Assembly (NCBI GenBank): GCA_024291935.2
Contig: CM044307.1
Span: 97,221,461 to 97,285,460, forward strand
From: Okapia johnstoni
Lineage: Eukaryota > Chordata > Mammalia > Artiodactyla > Giraffidae
Direction: 5' to 3'
DNA length: 64,000 bases
Part shown: positions 55,640 to 64,000 of the stretch, piece by piece
Numbering within the stretch: the stretch's first letter is position 1
Layout: each line of letters begins with the position of its first letter
Translations under genes and position numbers: made by a program
The notes under the pieces: generated by a model
Told to the model about the DNA's origin: nothing
Database searches by the model: none
What the model saw: the letters and a program-made list of their open reading frames with translations, nothing else

Positions 55640-56230
55640 TTTCTCCTTGGAACCCTGTAACAAGAGACAGAGTAACAAGAAAGAAACAGAAGTTCACTAA
55701 CATGTATACTTCATGTATTTTGGGGAGATAGGCAGGAAAAATTGAATAACACTTAGGGGTAGTTGAGATTTCAGGCTTAAATACCATCTTCAGCTAAAGA
55801 CAAAAGAAAGAAGGGTGTGAATTGGCAAGAATCCAATTATGGAGAAGTGACCAGGAGAAGTATAGTAAACAAAAAAAAGGAAGATTTGCTATGCAGATTT
55901 AAATTGATGCCTTCTCCACTGATGGATTTCTTGTGATCTAGTCATATTTCTCTTCTGATACAGAGAGGAAGATAACTTTATAAACAGGGATTTCCTTATA
56001 AATGTAAATTTCCCTTAAAAATGGTAACTTCTGTATTTTCAGGGCTTCTCTTATGTCTACTATTTCTCAAAATAATCCTGTGCCAAAGAGGCCTATTTTG
56101 GGGTGGCATATTTTGCCAACCTTTACTTCTCAGGAGAAACCTACAATGTATTTTTATTTCCTTCGTTTTCCAGGAAGAAGAAACAGAAGCAGTAATCAGT
56201 GCTATGAAACATCTTTTATATTGTAATTAA
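55640..56230 (+). mobile_element. Old LTR-like repeat, second copy
   Basis: aaacagaagttcactaacat, ggcttaaataccatcttcag, gacaaaagaaagaagggtgt and, further on, cctattttggggtggcatat. It resembles the region at 53881-54335 in motif order and extends further to the right. Confidence 0.45.
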
Positions 56231-56299
56231 AGCTCCTACCTGGATACCTGGCATTACGCTGGTTCTCTACCTTTACTATTTCAGCTACATGTTAATCAA

Positions 56300-57414
56300 T
56301 GAGATTAGAACATTACTAAACACCATATACAAAAATAAACTCAAATGGATCGAAGACCTGAATATAAGACCTGAAACCATAAAACTTCTAGAAAAGAACA
56401 CAAGCAGAACACTCTTTGACATAAACCGCGGCAATATTTTTTGGATCTGTCTCTAAGGCAAAAGAAATAAATATTTAAAGATAAACAAATGGGATCTAAT
56501 TAAACTTAAGACCTTTTCACAGCAAAGGAAACCATCAACAAAAAAGACAACGTACAGAATGGGAGAAAATATTTGCAAATGATATAACTGAGAAGGGGTT
56601 AATATTCAACAATACAAATAGCTCTTAAAACTCAATATTAAAAAAAAAGGCACAAATAACCCAATCAAAAAATGGGCAGATAAGACATTTTTCCAAAGAA
56701 AACATATAGATGGCTAACAGACATTTGAAAAGATGTTCAATATCACTAATTATTGGGAATGGCTACCCACTGCAGTATTCTTGCCTGAAGAATTCCAAAG
56801 ACAGAGGAGCCTGTAAGGTTACAGTCTATGGGATCACAAAGAGCTGGACACAAGTAATAAGAGAATTGCAAATCTAAACAATAGCGAAATATCCTTTCAT
56901 ATCTGTCAGAATGGTTATCATCAAAAAAAGTCTGCAAATAACAAATATTGGTGAGGATGTGGAGAGAAGGGAGTCCTCATACACTGTTGGCAGAATTGTA
57001 AATTGGTGTAGCCACTATGGAAAACAGTATGGAGGTTCCTCAAAAAACTAAAAACAGAACTATTATATAGTCTAACAATTCTACTCTTAAGTATATATCA
57101 GGGGAAAAAATGAAAACACTAATTTGAAAAGATACATGTACCCCAGTGTTCAAAGCAGTACTATTTACAGTAGCTAAGCTATAGAAGCAAACCAAATACC
57201 CATCAACAGACAAATGGATAAAGAAGATGTGGTATATACATATATATATGCCATGAAATATTGCTCAGCCATAAAAAAGAGTGAAATTCTGCAATTTGCA
57301 GCAACATGGATGGACCTAGAGAATATTATGCTTAGTGAAATAAGTCAGAGAGAGAAAGATAAATACTGTATAAAATCACTTATATGTGGAATCTTTAAAA
57401 AATGCTACAAATGA
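56300..57414 (+). pseudogene. L1 ORF2 C-terminal remnant
   Basis: The last third of the L1 ORF2 protein, the endonuclease/reverse transcriptase that inserts L1 by target-primed reverse transcription. The visible part follows the RT domain. Residues AMKYCSAIKKSEILQF and AATWMDLENIMLSEISQREK (57240-57355) sit just before the stop at 57412-57414, matching the conserved L1 ORF2 end. Several stops and shifts upstream, and the Bov-A fragment inserted at 56755, rule out function. No ORF1 or RT palm is present, so the insertion was 5'-truncated. Confidence 0.8.
56755..56855 (+). mobile_element. Bov-A fragment inside the L1
   Basis: gggaatggctacccactgca, tacagtctatgggatcacaa, ending agagctggacacaagtaata. 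Both ends are truncated. Confidence 0.8.
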
Positions 57415-57939
57415 GTATATATGCAAAACAGAAACAGATTCAGAGACATAGAAAACAAACTAATGGTGACCAAAGGGGAGACTGTAAGGGGGAAGGGCAG
57501 ATTAGGGTCTGGGATGAAGAGATACAAATTATTATGTGAAGACTAGATAAGCCACAAGGATATATTGTATAGCACAGGAAATTACAGCCATTATCTTGTA
57601 GTAACTTTTAATGGAGTATGATCTGTAAAAATACTGCATCACTATGCCATTCACCTGAAACTGAGACAGGTTGGGACCTGGGACCCTTTGCTACAATGCT
57701 TGCTCCTGGAAAAGTGTCTTCTCCAGCAACAAAATACAAAGAAAGTATAAGGGACTAAAAGTAACTGTGAGCATGTGCAATTGGGGCACATTATGAGCAA
57801 CAAGATACAAAAAGGCCAAAACCCAGTAACAGCAGAGAGCTGCACTGGCATCCTCACACAGCACAATGAAGGCAGTGGGCAGACCACCACAGCCACCCGC
57901 TTCCAACCCAACCCCAGGACCCACTCCTACACTCACCAC

Positions 57940-57946
57940 GTATAAG
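57940..57946 (+). promoter_or_regulatory. TATA-like box in the solo LTR
   Basis: gtataag, about 280 bp into the LTR and about 100 bp before the AGTAAA signal, the usual U3/R spacing. Activity in present-day cells is unknown. Confidence 0.5.
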
Positions 57947-58041
57947 AAATCAGCTCACCCTTACCCTGCTACCCCTGCTCTAGGAAGCAAACAAGGGAAA
58001 CTGTTACTGATTTCTTTCTTTCCTGCTGTAGCACCCATCCC

Positions 58042-58047
58042 AGTAAA
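58042..58047 (+). promoter_or_regulatory. AGTAAA polyadenylation signal in the solo LTR
   Basis: agtaaa followed by gtcttgcttgaatttgtagt and a T/G-rich stretch, consistent with the R/U5 boundary of a retroviral LTR. Confidence 0.5.
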
Positions 58048-58170
58048 GTCTTGCTTGAATTTGTAGTCTGGCCTTTGATCAATTTCCATTGTTTAAGGAG
58101 GCCAAGAACCCTGTTCCCTAACAAAACTAGTATAATGTTGTAAATAATTGTACTTTAATAAACAAATGTA

Positions 58171-59456
58171 AACACATTAAAGTAACATGGACCCAGCTTA
58201 ACTGCCAGTAGCAAATCCAGCTACCAACAAGGGAGCTACAAAGCCCTTTAGCTTAACATTAGTACCATGAGATCAGTCATATGAAAAGTTAAATCATGCC
58301 AATTAACATCTTACATACAAAATTCTAACATTAATTGTAATAGATTTTAAGCCTCTCTAGGTAAGAATAATATTTTTTTCACTTGTGTGTCCTCCACAGT
58401 ACCTTGTTTAAACATAAATAAGACTGTGGGCTTCTTAGGAAAGGGATTTTTTTTTTTTTATTTTAAAGTGTATCTAACAGTATCTAATAAGAATTTGGCA
58501 CAAAATAACATTCAATACATTTTTTCATAAATTGAAAAAACAAAAGCTTCAACTTGGCTGAATCTAAACTCATGAAAAATTAAACATTTGGGTTCTTGTG
58601 ATTAATCAGTAAAATAAACCATAAACAAAATATTGTTCAAATATTTTATAAAAAGATACTGACAGGTCTTAAGATAAAATTTTGAATCAGCTCTTGGAGG
58701 GGAGGGTGGCTTAGAGCAATTCATTTGTGTATTCTGGGCTTTATTTTCCTCAAAAAGACCAAAGTCTCTGGTTTAGAAGATCATCTCTACAGTTTCTTTC
58801 AGCTCCAAATTCCTGTGATGACGATTTGTACAATCCAAAAGGAAGTAGGTATATAAGCAGACGCTGGTTCATTAACTGAAGGCCAAATGACTTTTTGTAA
58901 CAGAATAAACCATAAACAAACCCGGCTCCAAGATGGTCTCCATAAATCCCATCTCCTGATAGTCAAACCCTGTGTAGTCACCAATCACATCTTAATACGG
59001 TTGGTCTGTTTGACCATTCACATACAGCAAAAGTAATTGTCATTTTCTAGATTAGGTTACAAAAATAAAATGTGAAGAATTGAAGCCTTGTGACAACAGC
59101 TCGGTGAATGCATCTGAAAGTGGATTCTCCTCAAAGCCTGAGTCAAGCTTTTAGAAGATGGCAGCTGGCTTGCAACTTCAAGAGCCAGAACCACTTGACT
59201 AAGCTCTTCCTGGGTTCCAGATCTCTAGAAACTATATGAGATAATGTATTTTTTGTTGTCTTAAATGGCTAAATTTGGGAGAAATTTGATACACTTTTTC
59301 ATCCCAAATTCCTCTTCCCGCCCCCATCTTAGGGCACATGACCATGTTAATTTCACCATTTCTGAAAACTATGCAATTGTTTGGCATCATAAGCTTAATA
59401 AGAAAAGATACAGGTTAGTGCCAGCATTTCCTTAGCCACTTCATTTTAAAACTCAG
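58171..59456. other. Non-coding DNA with an L2 scrap
   Basis: About 58340-58515 resembles an L2 3' end (cttgtgtgtcctccacagta, atttggcacaaaataacatt). Nothing else is assigned and no gene is seen. Confidence 0.45.
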
Positions 59457-59467
59457 CTACACTCAAG

Positions 59468-59602
59468 CTGCTGCTGCTGCTAAGCCACGTCAGTCATGTC
59501 TGGCTCTGTGCGACCCCATAGACGGCAGCCCAACAGGCTCCTCTGTCCCTGGGATTCTCCAGGCAAGAATACTGGAGTGGGTTGCCATTGCTTTCTCTGC
59601 AC
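59468..59602 (-). mobile_element. Bov-A monomer SINE with TSD
   Basis: Tail ctgctgctgctgctaag at the left, body ggctctgtgcgaccccatag ... tactggagtgggttgccatt. Duplication ctacactcaag at 59457-59467 and 59603-59613 is perfect. Confidence 0.94.
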
Positions 59603-59762
59603 CTACACTCAAGACACAACTTAAAGAGAAAAAAAAAAGCTACATTATTGCATGTAGCTGTGGTCTTATTATGTTTTCCATCTCTCCTGTTTCATGATTA
59701 CACCTTGCCTTTGCCAAAAACTCCTTTCTTTCATGGCTGTCCAATTGCTATATTAATCCCTG

Positions 59763-59814
59763 TCATGTTTCCTTGTTTGGTCTTCCTATCATGTTTCCTT
59801 GTTTGGTCTTCCTA
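59763..59814 (+). repeat. Perfect 26-bp tandem duplication
   Basis: A 26-bp unit beginning tcatgtttccttgtttggtc and ending ttccta occurs twice without a mismatch, at 59763-59788 and 59789-59814. Confidence 0.95.
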
Positions 59815-60785
59815 TGAATCAATTGATTGCTTTAATAGAAACATATTCAGAAATAAACATATTTCTCTTTCAGTACTTCTCCAAGTCATATAATTGCTTT
59901 TTATTTCATGACAAAATGACCTTTAAGGACTTTGAAGACTGTTTTTAGGTCTAAGAAATTTTAAAAATCAAAATGTGTGAAATTCAACTGCTTTATGCAT
60001 TCAAACCCCCACCTTAGAAAGGTCTTAAACAGTTCCTGGCATACGTGTTCAATAAAACTATTATTTATATAGAAGTTCTGGTTGACACCCTGTTATACAG
60101 ACAAGGAAATGATTAATGTAAGAAAGTGCTTAGTACCTGGAGACCAAACATGAAAGACATACCCACTGAGGCTCTTCAGTGGGTGTCAAGTCCAGAATAG
60201 CTCCCTTAATTCTGATCAAAACCCCTCCACAACAGTGATTTCATCACCATCTGCCATAAAGAGTCATGAATAAAGTTGCTCTCTCTTAAATGCTTCCTGA
60301 TGTGCCAGGGGAAAGTCACTGTGCAACGACAGAGCGCAAAGTGACTCAAAAACTTCTGTGGACAGGGATGGTTATTAACACATCACTCAGCCTTTGGACA
60401 AACACATTTCTTAGATTTTAAACTTGCAAATTTCAGTCCCATGTCTGTAGGAAACCAGGTATACATCTAACCCAATCTGTAAAGCTATAGGCTTCAAATA
60501 GTATCTTACATCAGTGTACACATAGACTAGTGATGCAGTCTGGTGAAGAATATAAATTCTGGTAAAACTAGGAATTACTAAACTTACACAAAGAAAGCAC
60601 CAGCAAGGGCATAGTGCATCTACTCCTCTGAAATGGAACTGTGAGGGCAATCAGGGAGGAGAGAGAAGGGAGGTCCTAGGGATCATGACCCTCAGGAGAA
60701 TCACAATATCCTTACTCCCCAGAAAAGAGAGAAGAGGAATGAATACAAAGCAAGATGTTCTGTGCTTAGAGACTCACTAAGGCAT
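59815..60785. other. Non-coding DNA
   Basis: About 1 kb with no recognised repeat or exon. Confidence 0.45.
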
Positions 60786-60976
60786 TGCTGATATTGAGTC
60801 GCTAAGTCATATTCAACTTTTTTGTAACCCCATAGACTGTCACCCACCAGGTTCCCAGGGAAATCCATGGGATTTCCCAGGAGAGAATACTGAATGGGTT
60901 GCCATTTCCTTCTCCAGGGGATCTTCCTAACCCAGGGATCAAACCCTCATCTCACCACTGAGCCACCAGGGAAGAC
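60786..60976 (-). mobile_element. Bov-tA SINE, internally deleted
   Basis: Body attgagtcgctaagtcatat, head ccactgagccaccagggaag. The middle of the tRNA part is missing (catctcaccactgagcc). Duplication ctcactaaggcat (60773-60785) and ctcattaaagcat (60977-60989), 11 of 13. Confidence 0.9.
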
Positions 60977-61531
60977 CTCATTAAAGCATAAAATGCTGCA
61001 AAATAAAGTCCCACTCCAAATTCACTTACACTTCTGGCCTCCTCGTCCTAGACTTTTTGAGAAAAGGAATGGCTTAATCAAGAAATGTATTCCGAGCTTC
61101 TATTTCTAGATTTTAACAGTCACAGCTAAAAGATGAGTTTATAGCCATCATAATTTTTCTTGCACCAAAGTCATAATATCCTGAAAGTATCAAGATCACT
61201 GATAACGTTTCTGCTGTTCAATCCCATGACCCATTCCCCACACTCATCTCACCTGACTCATCCGCAGCACGTGACGTATATCATCACCCCCTTCCTGGAA
61301 CACTTCCTTCACCAGGCTTCCAGGTGGCACACCGCCTGGTCGTCCTCCTGCCTCACTAGCTTCTCCCTCCAGGCCTCTTTTGCTGGCTGCTTCATATCTT
61401 CCTGATCTCTGACTGGCAGAGTTTCCTCAAGCTCAGGCCTTCCCCCACTTCCCTTTCCTGCCTCCCCTCTTCTCTCCTCTGTACTGATTTCCTGGATCTC
61501 ATCACTTCTCCTAGTTTTTGTCCATTTGCTT

Positions 61532-61648
61532 GTCTGTTGGCTGTGTCCTGCAACATTCAGGATCTTAGTTCCTCGGTCAGGGATTGAACCCACGCTGCTT
61601 GCATTAAGAGTGCAGAGTCTTAACCACTGGACTGTCAGGAAATTCCCC
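61532..61648 (-). mobile_element. CHR-type tRNA-Glu SINE in the L2
   Basis: ttggctgtgtcctgcaacat, ggtcagggattgaacccacg, accactggactgtcaggaaa. Head at the right, tail at the left. Confidence 0.87.
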
Positions 61649-61772
61649 AGGTCTCCTAGTTTTAAGTATCATCAATAACTCTACATTTATATCTGTATCC
61701 TGAACCTCCACCCCAAATCCAGACATTTATATCCACCTACCTACCAGATAGCTCCACTCAGATGCTCAATTT

Positions 61773-62545
61773 CCTATTTGCTGCTGCAACAAATGATCAC
61801 ACACCTAGTGACTTTAAAACACCACCAAAGGCTTCCCTGCTGGCCCAGTGGTTAAGAATCCGCCTGCTAATGCAGGGGACACAGGTTCTACCCCTGTTCC
61901 AGGAAGATTCCACACGCTGAGGGCCAACTGAGCCCTAGCACCACAACTATGGATGCCCACTTGCTCTAGAGCCTGTGCTGTGCAGCAAGAGAAGCCATCG
62001 CAAGGACAAGCACTGCAAGGAGGAGTAGCTCCTGCTTGCGGCAGCCAGAGAAGGACCATGCTCGGTAACAAAGACCCAGCTCAGCCACTAATAAAAAAAT
62101 AAAACATTAAAAAAACCCCACCAATGTATCGCCTTACATCGCTGAAGGTCAGAAATCCAAAATGGGTCTCATTGGTCTAAAGTCAAGCTGTCAGCAGGGT
62201 GGCATTTCTTAGAGAATCCATTATCTTGTCTTTTCCAGCTTTTAGAAACTGCTTGCACTCCTTTTCTGTTGGCCATTTCTATCTCCAAAGCCAGCAACGT
62301 CCAGTCAAATCTCTCTCATGCTGCATCACTCGGACACTGCCTCCTCTGTGGCCCTCTTCCACATTTAAACTTGTAATTACATTGCATCCACCTGGATAAC
62401 GCTATCTCAAGGTCAGCTAATTAGCAGCCTTCATTCCCTCTGCCCCCTTCATTTCCCTTTGCCATGTAGCCACACATATTCACAGGTTTCAGGGATTAGC
62501 ATCTAGATGGCCCCTTTGGGAAAGCCATTTCCTGCCTCCCACAGA
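61773..62545 (-). mobile_element. MLT1-type LTR in the L2, itself split by a SINE
   Basis: ctatttgctgctgcaacaaa and ctagtgactttaaaacacc before the SINE; ctgaaggtcagaaatccaaa, agctgtcagcagggtggcat, catattcacaggtttcaggg after it. Together they form the reverse of a MaLR LTR. Confidence 0.78.
61829..62111 (+). mobile_element. Long tRNA-Glu SINE with TSD
   Basis: ggcttccctgctggcccagt ... actgagccctagcaccacaa ... agctcagccactaataaaaa. Duplication aaaacaccaccaa (61816-61828) and aaaaccccaccaa (62112-62124), 12 of 13. Confidence 0.93.
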
Positions 62546-62702
62546 TATTTTGTCCTCATGTCAGACCTAACAGATCAAAACTGAACCGCTGATCTTAGCA
62601 ATCCTGATCCTCTCCAAGTTTTCCCCAACTTCAGTCAATGCCAACCTCACCCTTCCAGTAAGTTCAGGCAGGAGTCATTCTTACTCTTCTCCATCTCATA
62701 TC

Positions 62703-62893
62703 CAAGTGAAGTCAAAGTTGCTCAGTCGTGTCTGACTCTTTGCGACCCCATGAACTATACAGTCCGTGGAATTCTCCAGGCCAGAATACTGCAGTGGATA
62801 GCCTTTTCCTTCTCCAGGGGATCTTCCCAACCCAGGGATCAGACCCAGGTCTCCTACATTGCAGGCAGATTCTTTACCAGCTGAGCCACAAGG
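62703..62893 (-). mobile_element. Bov-tA SINE in the L2
   Basis: aaagttgctcagtcgtgtct, catgaactatacagtccgtg, gggatcagacccaggtctcc, ccagctgagccacaaggga. The body variant with ctatacagtcc matches the element at 17643-17962. Confidence 0.93.
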
Positions 62894-63719
62894 GAATCTG
62901 CTAGCAAATCCTAGGGATTCCACCTTCAAAATAGTCTCAGAATCTAATGATTCTCACCACCTCCAACAACTATACTGGTACAACTCCCTCTCATTACCTT
63001 CTGAGTTATTGTTAATAGTCTCCATAACCCCCAGATTATTATAATAGCCTCCTAACTCATCTCTCTGGTTCCTGCCCTAGCCTACCAGCACCCCATCTAC
63101 TGCCTGCCCACACACAGTCTATTCTTAATATAACATCCAGATGATATTTTTAGAACACAAGTCACATCATATAATTTCTCTGTTCAAAACCTTTTCAGCT
63201 CCAAAAAAGTTAATGTCTGCAAAGCTCAGGGAATCCAGCTATTTTTCTGACCTTTTCTATTTCTTGTTTCACTCCACCCATGAAGGCCTTCCTGCTTTGT
63301 CTACTACACTCTAGGTAACTCCTTGGGGCTTTTGCACTTGACAGTTTACTCTCTGTGGCATGATCTTCTCCCAGGCTTTACCTGGGTCTCTTTTCATCTG
63401 CCTCAATTTTTTGCTCAAAAGTCACCTTCTCAGTGAAGCTCTCACTCTCCATAATCCTTTATTTTAAGTTGCACGTGCATACATGCACACAAACATACAC
63501 AGAACCCTTCTTTAATGCTTCATTTTTTTCGATATCACCACTTTCTAACTTATCGTATAATTTACATATTTGTAGTTTTTTTCTCTCTTACCACTAGATG
63601 GTAAATTCCACAAAGGCAGGAATGATTGAAGTGCTCCTAATTCTTAAGCCAATTATGAGGTCATAGTAGAGACTCAATAGATAATAGTTGAATAAACAAC
63701 TCTGCCTCATTTTCTTCAG

Positions 63720-63905
63720 GGGTTTCCCTGGGGGCTCAGTGGTAAAGAACCTGCCTGCAATGCAGGAGATGTGGGTTCAATCTATGGGTTGGGAAGATCC
63801 CTGAAGAAGGAAATGGCTACCCACTCCAGTATTCTTGCCTGGGAAATCCCACAGATAGAGGAGCCTGGCAGGCTACAGTCCATGGGGTCACAGAAGATTA
63901 AACCA
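63720..63905 (+). mobile_element. Bov-tA SINE beside the L2 3' end
   Basis: ggtttccctgggggctcagt ... ttcaatctatgggttgggaa ... gtccatggggtcacagaaga. The end is shortened (no gactgagcgac tail). Confidence 0.92.
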
Positions 63906-64000
63906 CCACTTCAACCAATTTTTTTTTTTATCACTAAAATGGGAATGACTGGAATAGTAACTACATCACTGGGTCACTGGGAGAATTAAATAAGTTAATA

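Larger units (their letters stand above)
57662..58123 (+). mobile_element. Solo LTR of an endogenous retrovirus, with TSD
   Basis: Starts tgagacaggttgggacctgg and ends gttccctaaca, so it has the TG...CA ends of an LTR. It is flanked by the 4-bp repeat aaac (57658-57661 and 58124-58127). It interrupts an L1 3' UTR whose two sides join as gaaac-tagtataatg. Length 462 bp. A TATA-like box and an AGTAAA signal lie within it. The 4-bp duplication and the sequence style suggest a class I (gamma-type) element. No internal genes remain, as expected after recombination between paired LTRs. Confidence 0.85.
56290..58170 (+). mobile_element. L1MA-type LINE, ORF2 end and 3' UTR
   Basis: About 1.4 kb of an old L1, starting near accatatacaaaaataaact and ending ataatgttgtaaataattgt with an A-rich tail. 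It is interrupted by a Bov-A fragment (56755-56855) and by a solo LTR (57662-58123). With the LTR and one copy of its 4-bp duplication removed, the L1 3' UTR reads through continuously. Confidence 0.88.
61150..63695 (+). mobile_element. Long L2 LINE, host of four younger insertions
   Basis: L2 text runs in order: catcacccccttcctggaac and ggtggcacaccgcctggtcg (ORF region); aactctacatttatatctgt and tccacctacctaccagatag; aaaactgaaccgctgatctt; gattctcaccacctccaaca; tcctaactcatctctctggt; gttcaaaaccttttcagctc; gaaggccttcctgctttgtc; and the 3' end gactcaatagataatagttg. It is broken by a CHR SINE, an MLT1 LTR carrying a long tRNA SINE, and a Bov-tA. This is about 1.5 kb of actual L2 sequence. Confidence 0.8.

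Noticed and set aside
61240..61300. Possible CpG-rich promoter near acgtgacgtatatc (CRE-like word)
   Set aside because: Isolated word inside L2 ORF-derived sequence; no CpG island or transcript evidence around it.

Overview
This window is nuclear DNA of a ruminant, almost certainly a bovid. It carries several copies of the RTE-type LINE BovB, many Bov-tA, Bov-A and Bov-A2 SINEs (tRNA-Glu heads and BovB-derived bodies), shorter tRNA-Glu SINEs of the CHR type and a ruminant-type L1 3' end. Older mammalian repeats (L1MA-like, L2, MIR, MLT1, MER5A-like) lie beneath them. I cannot tell cattle, sheep, goat or buffalo apart by reading alone.

I found no host gene, exon, functional RNA gene or CpG island that I can support. 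Every long reading frame with a recognisable product belongs to a retrotransposon. The window therefore reads as intergenic or deep-intronic DNA, and what it records is the order of insertions. Repeat family names are given from memory of consensus sequences, without any search.

Layout. 0-4.6 kb: mostly unassigned DNA with CHR SINEs, a Bov-A2 with a perfect target-site duplication (TSD), and a MIR split by a second Bov-A2. 4.7-6.75 kb: 5'-truncated BovB copy A (+) with an 11-bp TSD. 6.9-11.1 kb: several L1 3' ends and old repeats. 11.67-14.94 kb: near-full-length BovB copy B (-) inside an L1MA-type 3' end that also holds a Bov-tA. 15.4-18.9 kb: MIRs, a Bov-A monomer and a two-headed tRNA SINE. 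18.9-23.75 kb: an old repeat split by a CHR SINE, a Bov-tA and BovB copy C (+), which has a tandemly repeated 5' region. 24-31 kb: sparse old repeats. 31.28-33.18 kb: BovB copy D (-). 33.7-38.3 kb and 50.2-53.9 kb: stretches with almost no young insertions. 38-50 kb: scattered SINEs, MLT1 LTRs and two DNA-transposon remnants. 56.3-58.2 kb: L1 ORF2/3'UTR split by a 462-bp solo LTR with a 4-bp TSD. 61.15-63.7 kb: a long L2 interrupted by at least four younger elements.

The elements are linked by mechanism. Bov-A and Bov-tA SINEs share their 3' part with the BovB tail and are generally thought to be mobilised by BovB-encoded endonuclease/reverse transcriptase. All four BovB copies here are broken by stops and frameshifts, so none is likely to supply that activity. 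I saw no evidence of a previously undescribed biological system. The best leads are the BovB copy with tandem 5' units, a strong palindrome near its 3' end, and the datable insertion stacks.
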